A stretch of DNA of 64,000 nucleotides from contig JAFEMX010000012.1 of assembly GCA_016892645.1 (NCBI GenBank), forward strand, positions 1 through 64,000. The letters run 5' to 3'. The DNA comes from Micrococcaceae bacterium RIT 802 (lineage in GTDB: Bacteria > Actinomycetota > Actinomycetes > Actinomycetales > Micrococcaceae). Below the pieces are notes generated by a model. That model was not told the origin of the DNA and did not search any database. It saw nothing but the letters and a program-made list of their open reading frames with translations. Shown here piece after piece: positions 7,847 through 18,218 of the stretch (positions are counted from its first letter, which is position 1; the number at the start of each line of letters is the position of its first letter). The position numbers were made by a program, and so were the translations under genes.

Positions 7847-8692
7847 CTAGAGGACGATCTGGCGGTTGACGTCCTTATAGAGCAGGTAGCGGAAGTTCGA
7901 CGGTCCGCCGGCGTAGCAGGCTTGCGGGCAGAAGGCGCGCAGTGACATGTAGTCGCCGGCCTGGACCTCCACCCAGTCGGCGTTGAGGCGGTAGACCGCC
8001 TTGCCCTCGAGCACGTAGAGCCCGTGTTCCATCACGTGGGTCTCGGCGAACGGGATCGAGGCGCCGGGTTCGAACGTGACGATGTTGACGTGCATGTCGA
8101 ACGCCAGGTCCTGCGGGTCCAGCATGCGGGTGGTGCGCCACTTGTTGTCGGTGCCGGGCATGGCCCCTGGGGTGAGGTCGCGTTCGTTGCCGATGACCGG
8201 GTGCGCGGTGTGCCCGGCGAGTGGCTGGTAGCGCTTGCGGATCCAGTGGAACTGGGTGGGCTCGACGCCGTCGTTCTGCGCGCTCCACACGGTGCCGGCG
8301 GGAACGAAGGCGAAGCCGCCCGGGGCGAGGACGTGCCGCTCGCCGTCGATGACGAGCTGGAGCTCGCCCTCCATGACGAAGACGAAGCCCTCGACCTCCG
8401 GCTGCGGCTCGGGGTGCTCGGAGCCGCCGCCGGCGGCGACCTCCATGATCGTCTGGGAGAACGTGGTGGCGCCCCCGGCGACCGGGCGGTTGAGCACCCA
8501 GGCGCGGGTGGCGGTCCATTCGGGCAGCACCGAGGTGACGATGTCGCGCAGGACCCCGCGCGGAATGACGGTGTAGGCCTCGGTGACGACGGCCCGGTCG
8601 GTCAGCAGGTCCGTCTGCGGCGGATGCCCGCCCTGGGCTCCGGAGTACGACGACGGCGCGGTGGTTGCGCGGGCAACGCTGGTCTCAGACAT
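7847..8692 (-). CDS. allE: (S)-ureidoglycine aminohydrolase
   Basis: A 281-residue bicupin. It would hydrolyse (S)-ureidoglycine, made from allantoate, to (S)-ureidoglycolate and ammonia, using a bound metal. The first cupin spans roughly residues 60-150 (SQTIMEVAAGGGSEHPEPQPE, EGFVFVMEGE). The second spans about 180-265 (FEPGASIPFAETHVMEHGLYVLEGK, quoted in part: metal ligands E, H, H and a later Q). The conserved tail DYMSLRAFCPQACYAGG, near CYA-GGP, is characteristic of AllE/YlbA. Its start overlaps the DUF6986 stop by 8 bp, so it is the last gene of the malic enzyme operon and feeds glyoxylate to the malate synthase encoded upstream. Confidence 0.9.
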   Translation of the reverse strand: MSETSVARATTAPSSYSGAQGGHPPQTDLLTDRAVVTEAYTVIPRGVLRDIVTSVLPEWTATRAWVLNRPVAGGATTFSQTIMEVAAGGGSEHPEPQPEVEGFVFVMEGELQLVIDGERHVLAPGGFAFVPAGTVWSAQNDGVEPTQFHWIRKRYQPLAGHTAHPVIGNERDLTPGAMPGTDNKWRTTRMLDPQDLAFDMHVNIVTFEPGASIPFAETHVMEHGLYVLEGKAVYRLNADWVEVQAGDYMSLRAFCPQACYAGGPSNFRYLLYKDVNRQIVL

Positions 8693-9952
8693 GGGTTTCC
8701 TTTGCTGGTTGCGTGGGGCGGCCGAGGGCGAGGGTGCGCAGCTGCTCGATGTCGATCTCGACGGCGGATTCGACCTCGGCGGCCGTCAGGGCGCCGCAGG
8801 CCAGGCCCCGGTGGATGAAGTCGGCGAGCGCCTTGGCGGTGGCCGGCTCGTCCATGATCGAGGACTCGATGCGGTGCACGTAGTTGCGTAGGCGGGCCGC
8901 GGCGGCGGCGAACCCGTCACGGTAGAACGCATAGGTGGCCAGGTAGCGGGTCGGCAGCTGGGCAGGATGCAGGTCCCACCCCTGGTAGATGCCTCGCTCG
9001 AGGTGGCGGCGGACCAGCCGGGCGTGCAGCTTCCAGGCCTCGAGCGCATGCTCCGGGTCGCCGACGGGCAGGATGTTGGTGGACCCGTCGGAGAGGTGGA
9101 CGCCGGTGCCGGCGACGGCGACCTGCATGACCGACTTGGCGTAGTCGGCCGCCGGGTGCTCCATGGACTGGTAGGCCGCGGCGATGCCCAGCGACGCGGA
9201 ATAGTCGTAGGTGCCGTAGTGCAGGGAGGTCACGCGTCCGGCACCCGCGTGGATGACCTGGGCGCAGGGCACGGTACCGTCGGCCCCGAGAATCAGCTGC
9301 GGGGTCTCCATCTGGACCTCGAAGCGCAGCCGCTTCGGCGCGAGCCGGTGCGCCGCCTCGAGGCGTTCGCAGACGTAGACCATGGCCTCGACCTGGGCGA
9401 CGGTGCTGACCTTGGGCAGGGTGAGGACGAGCCCGTCGGGCAGGCCATCGCTCTCCATCAGGGCGCCGATGAACAGGTCCAGCGTGCGCAGGCCGCGGGC
9501 CCGGGTGGGCGCCTCGAGGCACTTGAACCGGATCCCGATGAACGGCGGGGCGGTGCCGGCGGCGACGGCGCGGTTGACCTCGTGGCCGACGCGGACGGCG
9601 TCGGCGTCCTCCTCCGCGTCGGGACGATTGCCGTAGCCGTCCTCGAAGTCCAGGCGCAGGTCCTCGATCGGTTCGGCGGCGAGCTTGGCCTCGACCAGGT
9701 CGGCGGCGACGTCGACGCCGATCTCGCGGGCCAGGGCTGCCACGCCACCGGCGGCCGCGGCGGCCTCCAGGGCCCGGCGGCCCCAGTCGGCGGCCAGGTC
9801 GGCGGTGAAGGCGTCGGCGGGGACGTAGGCGGTGTGGATCGGCTGGCGGGCCGGCGACGCGCCGGGGTAGGCGCGGGCGAGCAGCCGGTCGGTGGCGGCC
9901 AGCCGCACCTCCACGGCGGAGCGGGCCCCGTCGTCGAGCACGGTCCCGCCAC

Positions 9953-9956
<4 letters not shown>
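8685..9956 (-). CDS. DUF6986 aldolase/citrate-lyase-like protein
   Basis: A 423-residue protein with a phosphoenolpyruvate/pyruvate-domain TIM barrel resembling HpcH/HpaI aldolases and CitE lyases. Visible barrel motifs are LRLDFEDGYG (about 143-152, a metal-ligand Asp/Glu pair), LPKVSTVAQVEAMV, FEVQMETPQLI with the metal Glu, and HYGTYDYSASLGI. The function is unassigned. Its start overlaps the malate synthase stop by 4 bp (ATGA), and it is followed by ureidoglycine aminohydrolase, so a role in C2/C4 acid or ureidoglycolate chemistry is likely (inference). A ureidoglycolate lyase step is otherwise missing in the window. Confidence 0.7.
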
Positions 9957-11578
<1,622 letters not shown>

Positions 11579-11589
11579 GGTGGCTGTCC

Positions 11590-12981
11590 TTACTTCGTGC
11601 TGGTGCGGGCGGCGGCGGCAACGGCCTCGGCGACGTCTGCGGCGACGTGCGGGTCGAAGACGCTCGGGATGATGTAGCCGGGGTTCAGTTCCTCCGGCGA
11701 GACGCGGGCGGCAATGGCCTCGGCGGCGGCGACCAGCATCTCCGGGATGATGTCCACGGCTCCGGCGTCGAGCAGGCCACGGAAGAACCCGGGGAAGGCC
11801 AGGACGTTGTTGATCTGGTTGGGGAAGTCGCTGCGTCCGGTGGCGACCACGGCAGCGTGGCGGCCGGCCTCGATCGGATCGACCTCGGGGTCGGGATTGG
11901 CCATGGCGAAGACGATGGCGTCATCGGCCATGGTCGCGACGTGCTCACCCGTGATGATCCCCGGCGCCGAGACGCCGATGAAGACATCGCTGCCGACCAG
12001 GGCCTCGTGCAGCGTTCCGCTGAAGTTGTCGGGGTTGGTGTTCTCGGCCAGCCAGGCACGGTGGCCTTCGGCGTGCGCGTCCGCACGCGAGATCGCCCCG
12101 TTGCGTCCGCAGGCGATGATGTTGGTGGCTCCGCGGGCCAGCAGCAACTGCACGATCGCGTTGCCGGCGGCGCCGACGCCGGAGACGACGATGCGGACCT
12201 GGTCCATGGTCTTGCCCACGACCTTCAGCGCGTTCTCCAAGGCGGCCAGGGTCACGATCGCGGTGCCGTGCTGGTCATCGTGGAAGACGGGGATGTCCAG
12301 TTCCTCACGCAGCCGGGCCTCGATCTCGAAACAGCGCGGTGCCGCGATGTCCTCGAGGTTGACGCCACCGTAGACGGGGGCGATCGCCTTGACGATGTCC
12401 ACGATCGCGTCGGTGTCCTGGGTCGCGAGGCAGACGGGCCAGGCGTCGACGTCGGCGAATTGCTTGAACAGTGCCGCCTTGCCTTCCATGACCGGCAACG
12501 CCGCTTCCGGGCCGATGTTGCCCAGGCCGAGCACCGCGGATCCGTCGGTGACGACGGCGATGGTGTTGCGCTTGATGGTCAGGCGCCGGGCGTCGGCCGG
12601 GTTCTCGGCGATCGCCTGGCAGACGCGGGCGACGCCGGGGGTGTAGGCACGGGAGAGGTCGTCGCGGTTGCGCAGCGGGACCTTGGGGGTGACCTCGAGC
12701 TTGCCGCCGAGGTGCATCAGGAAGGTGCGGTCGCTGACCTTGCGGACCGTGACGTCCTCGAGGGCGTCCAGTGCGGTGCGGACCCGTTCCCCGTGGGCTG
12801 CGTCGGTGGTGTTACAGCTGACGTCCACGACCATCGAAAGGTGGGTCGATTCGGTGACATCCAGTGCCGTGATGGATCCGCCGGCCGCCCCGACGGCAGC
12901 GGCCAGTTCACTGGTTGCCGTGAACGTCGCCGGGGTCTCGACGCGAAGTGTCAGTGAATATCCGGGGCTGGGATTCGCCAT
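11590..12981 (-). CDS. NAD(P)-dependent malic enzyme with N-terminal ACT-like domain
   Basis: A 463-residue oxidative decarboxylase converting malate to pyruvate, the logical step after malate synthase. Residues about 5-85 form an ACT-type regulatory domain ([10 protein letters not shown] onward). The malic domain follows with [33 protein letters not shown] and the metal-site region ISEEGFE-equivalent [13 protein letters not shown]. The nucleotide-binding fold has [15 protein letters not shown] 12981 has AGGAGG 6 bp upstream and is chosen over a start 40 codons earlier that would run through the promoter. It is the first gene of the malic enzyme-aceB-DUF6986-allE operon. The cofactor preference is not clear from sequence. 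Confidence 0.9.
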   Translation of the reverse strand: MANPSPGYSLTLRVETPATFTATSELAAAVGAAGGSITALDVTESTHLSMVVDVSCNTTDAAHGERVRTALDALEDVTVRKVSDRTFLMHLGGKLEVTPKVPLRNRDDLSRAYTPGVARVCQAIAENPADARRLTIKRNTIAVVTDGSAVLGLGNIGPEAALPVMEGKAALFKQFADVDAWPVCLATQDTDAIVDIVKAIAPVYGGVNLEDIAAPRCFEIEARLREELDIPVFHDDQHGTAIVTLAALENALKVVGKTMDQVRIVVSGVGAAGNAIVQLLLARGATNIIACGRNGAISRADAHAEGHRAWLAENTNPDNFSGTLHEALVGSDVFIGVSAPGIITGEHVATMADDAIVFAMANPDPEVDPIEAGRHAAVVATGRSDFPNQINNVLAFPGFFRGLLDAGAVDIIPEMLVAAAEAIAARVSPEELNPGYIIPSVFDPHVAADVAEAVAAAARTSTK

Positions 12982-13032
12982 GCGATTCCTCCTGTTGATC
13001 GGTGAACGGCGGGCCGTCGTCGTGAGATTTTG

Positions 13033-13075
13033 TTTCCGTATAGTGGACATTATTATTTGAAGAATGGAAAAGCAA
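13033..13075 (-). promoter_or_regulatory. Promoter and operator of the malic enzyme operon
   Basis: Minus-strand -35 TTGCTT (13070-13075) and -10 TAATGT (13047-13052) are 17 bp apart. The operator-like TTCCGTATAGTGGAC (13034-13048, plus strand) overlaps the -10. Exactly 21 bp from it, at 13055-13069, is a weaker copy (ATTTGAAGAATGGAA) lying in the promoter spacer. The spacing matches the hyi and uraD promoters. Confidence 0.62.
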
Positions 13076-13115
13076 CCGCTCAGCGCGAGAAATTTCGACA
13101 ATTTTTCATGCGCTG

Positions 13116-13131
13116 TTCTCGCCTGACGGAA
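13116..13131 (+). promoter_or_regulatory. Operator-like site upstream of the IclR gene
   Basis: TTCTCGCCTGACGGAA lies 90 bp before the iclR start. Its reverse complement, TTCCGTCAGGCGAGAA, matches the 16-bp site upstream of the NCS1 permease at 13 of 16 positions. It could mediate autoregulation. No convincing promoter core was found for iclR. Confidence 0.4.
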
Positions 13132-13221
13132 AAGCGTTCCCCGATTCCGGTAGTGTGGCGAGCAATTGCCCCTTCACGAACCGCCGACGACCGCAGTCGT
13201 CGTCCGAACCCAGGAGATCCC

Positions 13222-13983
13222 ATGCCTGCCAAACCCGCCAACGGCGTCCAGTCCGTCGAGCGCGCCTTCGAGCTGCTCGAACTCATTGCACGGGCCGGTG
13301 GGGAATGCACGCTGAGCGAGCTGTCCCAGGAGACGCCACTGCCGCTGCCGACGATCCACCGGTTGCTGCGCACGCTCGTGGGGATTGGCTACGTCCGCCA
13401 GCTGCCGAACCGCCGCTACGCCCTCGGGCCGCGCCTGATCCGCCTGGGCGAGGTGGCGAACCGCCAGCTCGGCGCGGTGGCCTCGCCGTTGCTGCGCCAG
13501 CTGGTGCAGCAGCTCGGCGAGTCGGCCAACCTGGCGGTGCTCGACGGCGACAAGATCACCTACGTCAGCCAGGCCCCCTCCCCCCACAGCATGCGCATGT
13601 TCACCGAGGTCGGGCGCCGGGCCGGTCTGCACAATACGGGTGCCGGCAAGGCCATCCTCTCGGTCTTGGACGATGCACGCATCGATCGGCTCGTCGGACA
13701 GGCTGGCATGCCCGGGCCGACCCCGAATGCGATCACCTCGTTGCCCGCCCTGCATGATGAAATCGAGAAGATCCGCAGCGTGGGTTTCGCCGTGGACGAG
13801 GAGGAACAGGAAGTGGGCGTGCGGTGCTTTGCCATGGCCGTTCCCGGAGCGCCGACCCCCATGGCGGTCTCCATCTCCGGCCCGGTCACCCGGGTGGACG
13901 ACTCGTTGGCCGAGCGGGCGATCCCCGCGCTGACCGAAGCCACCCGCATCATCTCCGAGGCGCTGACCGGAGCCCAGGAGTAG
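13222..13983 (+). CDS. IclR family transcriptional regulator
   Basis: A 253-residue regulator. The winged-helix domain (residues about 6-65) reads NGVQSVERAFELLELIA with recognition helix LPLPTIHRLLRTLV. The C-terminal effector domain (about 80-250) has HNTGAGKAILSVL and a VDEEEQEVGVRCFAMAV segment typical of ligand-binding IclR proteins; relatives bind glyoxylate or allantoin-type acids. ATG 13222 has AGGAGA 5 bp upstream. It is divergent from the malic enzyme operon and centrally placed among ureide and glyoxylate genes, so it is the likely master regulator of the motif-bearing promoters (inference). AllR is the closest functional analogue I can suggest. Confidence 0.85.
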   Translation: MPAKPANGVQSVERAFELLELIARAGGECTLSELSQETPLPLPTIHRLLRTLVGIGYVRQLPNRRYALGPRLIRLGEVANRQLGAVASPLLRQLVQQLGESANLAVLDGDKITYVSQAPSPHSMRMFTEVGRRAGLHNTGAGKAILSVLDDARIDRLVGQAGMPGPTPNAITSLPALHDEIEKIRSVGFAVDEEEQEVGVRCFAMAVPGAPTPMAVSISGPVTRVDDSLAERAIPALTEATRIISEALTGAQE

Positions 13984-14008
13984 GTGCCGCCGCGCGGATC
14001 CAGGCGAT

Positions 14009-14044
14009 GCGAACGGCTCCCCGGTTGTCCGGGGAGCCGTTCGC
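14009..14044. terminator. Bidirectional terminator between iclR and the NCS2 permease
   Basis: A perfect 16-bp stem (GCGAACGGCTCCCCGG with its complement) and a 4-base TTGT loop sit between convergent genes. There is no long T-run on either side. Confidence 0.75.
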
Positions 14045-14080
14045 TGCATCCGGGAGCCCCCGGGCCCACGGGAACGCCGT

Positions 14081-15697
14081 TCAGTCCTTCGCGGCAGACG
14101 GGACCGATTGCGCAGCCTGCAGCACGGCGTGGGGCTCCAGGCCCTCCGGCAGTTCGGCGCAGATGCCGGCGGCTTCGCAGGCCTTGACGTGTTCGGCCAG
14201 GGCCACGGTGTACTGCTCCGCGGTGACCACCGGAACCTCCTCGCCATCGGCGTCCACGACCTTGCCGTCATCCAGACGGTCGCCGTCACGCAATCCCCAC
14301 AGCTGGTCCCGGCGCACCATCCGCGGCGGCGAGGCCACGAAGACCGAAGCGTGCTTCTTGGGGTTGCCGAATTTCAGCTCGTTGAAGAGCAGGTTCAGGG
14401 CAACGGCCATGATGGCGGCCGAGCTGATGCCCGAGTGCAGGATCGTCGAGAGCCAGACGGGGAATCCGGAGTAGAACTCGGGCATGACGATCGGGACCAT
14501 GCCGAAGGCCAACGATGCCGAGACGATGATCATGTTCATGCCCTGGTCGTACCTGACCTTGGACAGCGTGCGGATGCCGCTGGCGGCGACGGTCCCGAAC
14601 AGCACGATGCCTGCGCCGCCCAGCACGGGTGTGGGCACAGCGGCGACGACGCGGCCGAGGATGGGCAGCAGTCCCAGCACCACGAGGATCCCTCCGCCGG
14701 CGGTGACCACGAAGCGGCTCTTGATGCCGGTGATGGCCACGAGGCCGACGTTCTGGGCGAAGGCGCTTTGCGTGAAGGTGTTCAGCAGCGGAGCGGCGAT
14801 GCTGGAGACCATGTCGGCGCGCAGTCCGTTGGCGATGCGTTTCTTGTCGACTTTGCTCCCGGAGATCTCGCCGATGGCCAGGATGTCGGCAGTCGTCTCG
14901 GTGAGGATGACCATCACGACGATCGTCATGGAGATGATGCCGCCGATCTCGAAGACCGGGGCCCCGAACGCCAGGGGTTGGGGCAGAGCGAAGATCGGAC
15001 CGTGGCCCACCGAGGAGAAGTCGGCCATGCCCAACGCCCAGGCGACGAGCGTGCCGATGACGATGGCCAGCAGGATGGACAGGCGGGAGATCGCGGCGTT
15101 GCCGACCTTGCTCAGCAGCAGCACCAGCACCAGCGTGAAGGCGGCCAGCCCGATGTTCGCCAGTCCCCCGTACCCGTCGGCCTTTTCGTCACCGCCCATG
15201 GCCCAGTTGGCGGCCACCGGGGTCAGGGACAGGCCGATCATGGTGATGACGATCCCGGTGACCACCGGCGGGAAGAAGCGGACGATCCGGGCGAAGAACG
15301 GGGCGACCAGGAATCCGATGACGGCGGCGGCCAGGACGGAGCCGAACACGGCCTGGATGCCGCCGTCGCCGTTGACGATGGCCACCAGGGTGGCCACCGA
15401 GGCGAACGAGGTCCCCTGGATCAGCGGGAGCTGGGCACCGAAGAACGGGATACCCAGCGTTTGCAGGATGGTGGCCAGCCCACCGACAAACAGGCAACAG
15501 GCCACCAGCATCGCCTGGTCTGCGGTGTCCAGGCCCGCCGCGGCTCCGATGATCAGCGGCGGCGCGATGATGCCGCCATACATGGTCAGGACATGCTGGA
15601 ACCCGTAGGCCAGGGTCTTGCCCCACGGGAGGCGCTCGTCCTCGGGACGTGGCGGGGTGCCGGTGGTTCGACGGGTTCGACGTTGTGCAGCCTTCAC
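14081..15697 (-). CDS. NCS2 family urate/xanthine permease
   Basis: A 538-residue nucleobase:cation symporter-2 transporter with about 14 hydrophobic segments. The family start LAYGFQHVLTMYGGIIAPP and the signature region MVILTETTADILAIGEISG (the QH and T/E-rich motifs of urate/xanthine transporters) are clear. The cytosolic C-terminal tail of about 70 residues is unusually polar. GTG 15697 is chosen because GAGGAGG lies 8 bp upstream; the frame opens slightly earlier at a TTG. It is the last gene after uraD-pucM-uricase, separated from uricase by a GC-rich hairpin, which suggests it imports urate for the pathway. Confidence 0.85.
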   Translation of the reverse strand: MKAAQRRTRRTTGTPPRPEDERLPWGKTLAYGFQHVLTMYGGIIAPPLIIGAAAGLDTADQAMLVACCLFVGGLATILQTLGIPFFGAQLPLIQGTSFASVATLVAIVNGDGGIQAVFGSVLAAAVIGFLVAPFFARIVRFFPPVVTGIVITMIGLSLTPVAANWAMGGDEKADGYGGLANIGLAAFTLVLVLLLSKVGNAAISRLSILLAIVIGTLVAWALGMADFSSVGHGPIFALPQPLAFGAPVFEIGGIISMTIVVMVILTETTADILAIGEISGSKVDKKRIANGLRADMVSSIAAPLLNTFTQSAFAQNVGLVAITGIKSRFVVTAGGGILVVLGLLPILGRVVAAVPTPVLGGAGIVLFGTVAASGIRTLSKVRYDQGMNMIIVSASLAFGMVPIVMPEFYSGFPVWLSTILHSGISSAAIMAVALNLLFNELKFGNPKKHASVFVASPPRMVRRDQLWGLRDGDRLDDGKVVDADGEEVPVVTAEQYTVALAEHVKACEAAGICAELPEGLEPHAVLQAAQSVPSAAKD

Positions 15698-15730
15698 GGC
15701 CGACCTCCTCAAGGGACGGTGGGGGAAAGA

Positions 15731-15758
15731 GGGCGCCCGCGCTCTCGCGCGGGCGCCC
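15731..15758 (-). terminator. Strong intra-operon hairpin between uricase and permease
   Basis: Stem GGGCGCCCGCGC / GCGCGGGCGCCC with loop TCTC, 12 perfect pairs, starts 13 bp after the uricase stop. On the minus strand it is followed by TCTTTCC rather than a true T-run. It may be a leaky terminator or RNA-processing/stability element lowering permease expression relative to the enzymes. Confidence 0.55.
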
Positions 15759-15770
15759 CGGGGGTGCGGC

Positions 15771-16709
15771 CTAGCAGAAGCCTGCGGCGTTCTCCCAGAT
15801 CGGATGCGTAGGCGCCACGCCCTCGCGCTGGATGGTCGCCTCGATCAGCCCGTACGGGCGGTCGGCGGCGAAGAACACCTCATGCGGGTTGTCCTGCCCG
15901 AACGGCTCCAGGTCCACCAGGAAGTGGTGCTTGTTCGGCAGGGACATCCGGATCTCCTCGATCTCCGGATGCGCCTCCAGGACCAGCCGGCCCATTTCGA
16001 ACATCGTCTGCTGCAGGGCCAGCGAATGCGTGTTCGCGAAGCCACGGAGCAGCTGGGTGCGCACCGAGGCGTAGATGGCGTTGTAGTCCAGGTCCCCGGC
16101 GGCCACGGCATCGGAGTTGTAGCGCCACCGGGCATTGACGTCGGTGGCCAGGATCCGCTCGGTGGTTTCCTGCAGGGTCGTGTACTGGTCGACCGGGAAG
16201 CCGTGGAACTCGCTGCCGGTGGATTTCAGCACGGTCAGTCCGCTGAGCCCGGCCAGGATGTCCTGGCGCCCATCGGCAATCTCCAGGACGGCGGTCCGGA
16301 CCTCGCTCATGTTCCGCGAGAAGGCGTGGTCGTGGTCCTCGATGCGGTCCCAGGTGTACTGTTCGGCGGCCCAGCGGCCCCCGGTGACCCAGTCGAAGCT
16401 GCCGGTGAAGTGCTCACCCAGGCGGACCAGGAACGCCTCGGGCGAACCGACGCCCTCACGGGCCAGCCCGAAGACGGTGTTCTTCTGGGTGTCGGTGGGC
16501 ACCACGTGGGCGTTGTCGCCCTCGGTGTGCGCGGCCTCGAAGTCGCCGTGCAGCTGGGAGGTGACGTTGAGGTCCTCGATCCGGTGGCGTGCGGTGTCGC
16601 GGGTGATCTTCACCAGGCGGACCTCGGCCTTGCCGTACTGGTTCTTGGCCAGCACGATCTTGGTTCCGTGGTTCGTCGTCGTGCCGGTATCGGCTGCGGT
16701 GGCGGTCAT
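15771..16709 (-). CDS. pucL: Urate oxidase (uricase)
   Basis: A 312-residue cofactor-independent uricase oxidising urate to 5-hydroxyisourate. It has the two T-fold halves. The first has KNQYGKAEVRLVKITRD and later the catalytic-Thr region (TEGDNAHVVPTDTQKNTVFG, quoted to 20). The second has VNARWRYN and the C-terminal signature MSLPNKHHFLVDLEPFGQDN. The length is typical (about 300). ATG 16709 is 4 bp after the 5-hydroxyisourate hydrolase stop. Gene order uraD-pucM-pucL matches the three-step conversion of urate to S-allantoin. Confidence 0.95.
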   Translation of the reverse strand: MTATAADTGTTTNHGTKIVLAKNQYGKAEVRLVKITRDTARHRIEDLNVTSQLHGDFEAAHTEGDNAHVVPTDTQKNTVFGLAREGVGSPEAFLVRLGEHFTGSFDWVTGGRWAAEQYTWDRIEDHDHAFSRNMSEVRTAVLEIADGRQDILAGLSGLTVLKSTGSEFHGFPVDQYTTLQETTERILATDVNARWRYNSDAVAAGDLDYNAIYASVRTQLLRGFANTHSLALQQTMFEMGRLVLEAHPEIEEIRMSLPNKHHFLVDLEPFGQDNPHEVFFAADRPYGLIEATIQREGVAPTHPIWENAAGFC

Positions 16710-16713
16710 GGTT

Positions 16714-17067
16714 CTAGCTCCCTCGGTAGGTGGAATATGCAAACGGGCTGATGAGCAGAGGTACGTGGTAGTGCTCGCTGGCGTCGGCGACGCTGAAGCC
16801 GAGTACGACCTCGGGGAAGAAGGTTTCCGTGCCCTTCGTCCCGAAATAGGCACCGGTGTCGAAGGTGATCCGGTAGTGGCCTGGTTCAACCTGTGTCGGG
16901 CCCAGGCCGCCGATCCGGCCATCGCCGTCGGTGGTGCCTGATCCGAGTTCCTGCCAGCCGGTGGCCGTCTTGGCCTCCAGCGTGGCCTTGACACCGGAGG
17001 CGGGCCTCCCGGTCCCGGTGTCGAGTACATGGGTGGTGATGTGGCTGCGATGCTGCGGTGCATTCAT
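16714..17067 (-). CDS. pucM: 5-hydroxyisourate hydrolase
   Basis: A 117-residue transthyretin-related enzyme hydrolysing 5-hydroxyisourate to OHCU. Diagnostic features are the N-terminal SHITTHVLDTGTGRPA strand with catalytic His, the FFPEVVLGF segment with HYHVPLLISPFAYSTYRGS after it, and the exact C-terminal YRGS tetrapeptide that defines the family. It lies between uraD (71 bp upstream) and uricase (4 bp downstream). Confidence 0.95.
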   Translation of the reverse strand: MNAPQHRSHITTHVLDTGTGRPASGVKATLEAKTATGWQELGSGTTDGDGRIGGLGPTQVEPGHYRITFDTGAYFGTKGTETFFPEVVLGFSVADASEHYHVPLLISPFAYSTYRGS

Positions 17068-17138
17068 CTGCTGCTCCTGGGGTGGTGGCGTGGGTCGCGG
17101 CGCCCGCCGCGGGGAAAGGCAAGGGACGACGGCGGTGC

Positions 17139-17636
17139 TCAGGTCGGCGAGAGCAGGCCACGCAGGCGCAGCAGGGCAATTTCGCGCAGCTGGGTGGCGG
17201 CCTCCTGCGCTTCGCGTTCCGGCGTGTTCTCCATGCGCCGGTGGATCTCGGAGAGGATCTCCGCCGAGGTCCGGCCGGCCGCACGGATGAGGAAGACGCG
17301 GTTGAACCGGGCCTCATAGGCGGCGTTGGCCGCGGCGAGGCGCTCGGTGACGTCCGTGTCGACGCGAAGTCCCGACTGCTCGCCGCGGCTCAGGGTGGCC
17401 TCCGCGGTAGTACCCGCGGCCCGTTCGCCGATGCGGGGGTGGTGCGCCAGGGCGGCGTCGACCTCGTGCCCTTCGAAGGGCGCCGCGGCATGGTGCGCGG
17501 TGTCCAACAGCTCCTCGACGGTGCCGTAGGGACGGGCATCGACGACGATTTCGACCCAGCGGTCGATGTCCACGCAGGGGCGGATGGTCTCCGAGGCCCG
17601 CTGTGCGGTCGCCTGGTTGAATTCCGTCAAATCCAT
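17139..17636 (-). CDS. uraD: 2-oxo-4-hydroxy-4-carboxy-5-ureidoimidazoline (OHCU) decarboxylase
   Basis: A 165-residue all-helical enzyme that stereospecifically decarboxylates OHCU to S-allantoin. The N-terminus MDLTEFNQATAQRA and the catalytic motif HHPRIGERA (the family's HPRIG, about residues 64-70) are diagnostic, with FLIRAAGRTSAEIL later. It is the first gene of the minus-strand urate operon; its start lies 87 bp from an operator-like site. Confidence 0.95.
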   Translation of the reverse strand: MDLTEFNQATAQRASETIRPCVDIDRWVEIVVDARPYGTVEELLDTAHHAAAPFEGHEVDAALAHHPRIGERAAGTTAEATLSRGEQSGLRVDTDVTERLAAANAAYEARFNRVFLIRAAGRTSAEILSEIHRRMENTPEREAQEAATQLREIALLRLRGLLSPT

Positions 17637-17722
17637 CGGGGGTCAACTCCTTCACGCTGCTGCGTATCCGCAGTGCCTGACACCCTTGACCATCGGCGGG
17701 AGCCGCCAACTTGATTCGATGC

Positions 17723-17784
17723 TTCTGTATCGTGGAATCTTTGTTCCGCACACACTGTAAGCCAGCTCACACCGGTGCTGTCAA
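17723..17784 (-). promoter_or_regulatory. uraD operon promoter with tandem operators
   Basis: Minus-strand -35 TTGACA (17779-17784) and a -10-like TTACAG (17755-17760) are 18 bp apart. The operator-like TTCTGTATCGTGGAA (17723-17737, plus strand) lies downstream. A second element, TTCCGCACAC followed by ACTGTAA, starts at 17744, exactly 21 bp from the first and overlapping the -10. The second element shares TTCYGCACAC with its counterpart at the hyi promoter (1839). Confidence 0.62.
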
Positions 17785-17882
17785 GGGGTCGATGGGGATT
17801 CTTCGCCGGCGGGAATCGCGCCCCGGGGTCTTGTGCATCCATCTTCCAGGCCTCACACTGAATTCCATACCTCAATAAAGTT

Positions 17883-17898
17883 TTCTCGTATTGCGAGA
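17883..17898 (+). promoter_or_regulatory. Palindromic operator-like site upstream of a small ORF
   Basis: TTCTCGTATTGCGAGA contains the perfect inverted repeat TCTCG-TATTG-CGAGA. Its reverse complement agrees with the 16-bp site upstream of the NCS1 permease at 13 of 16 positions, so it looks like a member of the same regulon. The following gene, however, is only a short ORF. Confidence 0.45.
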
Positions 17899-17919
17899 TA
17901 ACTGGACAGGATGTGCACC

Positions 17920-18108
17920 ATGACGACCCTCGACAAGGCCACCCCTGGGACCGACGGCCAACCAGTCCCGACCGCGCCGCCCCACGACCCGACCACTGCG
18001 TTCTATGCGGTCGGCGGCTCCGACCCCGACTTCGCGCTGCCGCCGCGCGGCGAAGCCCACGCTCCAGGGTTCTGGACACGGCTCATCTCTTCAGCCCGCC
18101 GGCATTAG
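17920..18108 (+). CDS. Small ORF of unknown function, possible truncated gene
   Basis: A 62-codon ORF beginning MTTLDKATPG, 21 bp downstream of an operator-like palindrome, with GGACAGG upstream as a possible ribosome site. The product is polar and proline/alanine-rich until an APGFWTRL segment near the end, then stops at SSARRH. I do not recognise it. The well-placed operator and abrupt end fit the N-terminus of a purine/ureide gene (perhaps a transporter) lost when the PadR pair was inserted downstream. A genuine small protein is the alternative. Confidence 0.4.
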   Translation: MTTLDKATPGTDGQPVPTAPPHDPTTAFYAVGGSDPDFALPPRGEAHAPGFWTRLISSARRH

Positions 18109-18164
18109 CCCTGTCACCACGCCGCCACGTCGGATACGCCGCATCGTGGAGGACGGCCGCCGAC

Positions 18165-18208
18165 CATACCTAGCGGTGCTATGCTTCATTACCTAGCAGA
18201 CCTAGGTA
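18165..18208 (+). promoter_or_regulatory. PadR operator/promoter
   Basis: TACCTAG-CAGAC-CTAGGTA is a perfect 7-bp inverted repeat (18190-18208) immediately before the padR ribosome site. A further half-site CATACCTAG lies at 18165-18173, and TGCTATGCT (extended -10) lies between them at 18177-18185. This fits autorepression by the PadR protein. Confidence 0.6.
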
Positions 18209-18218
18209 TGGAGGCCCC

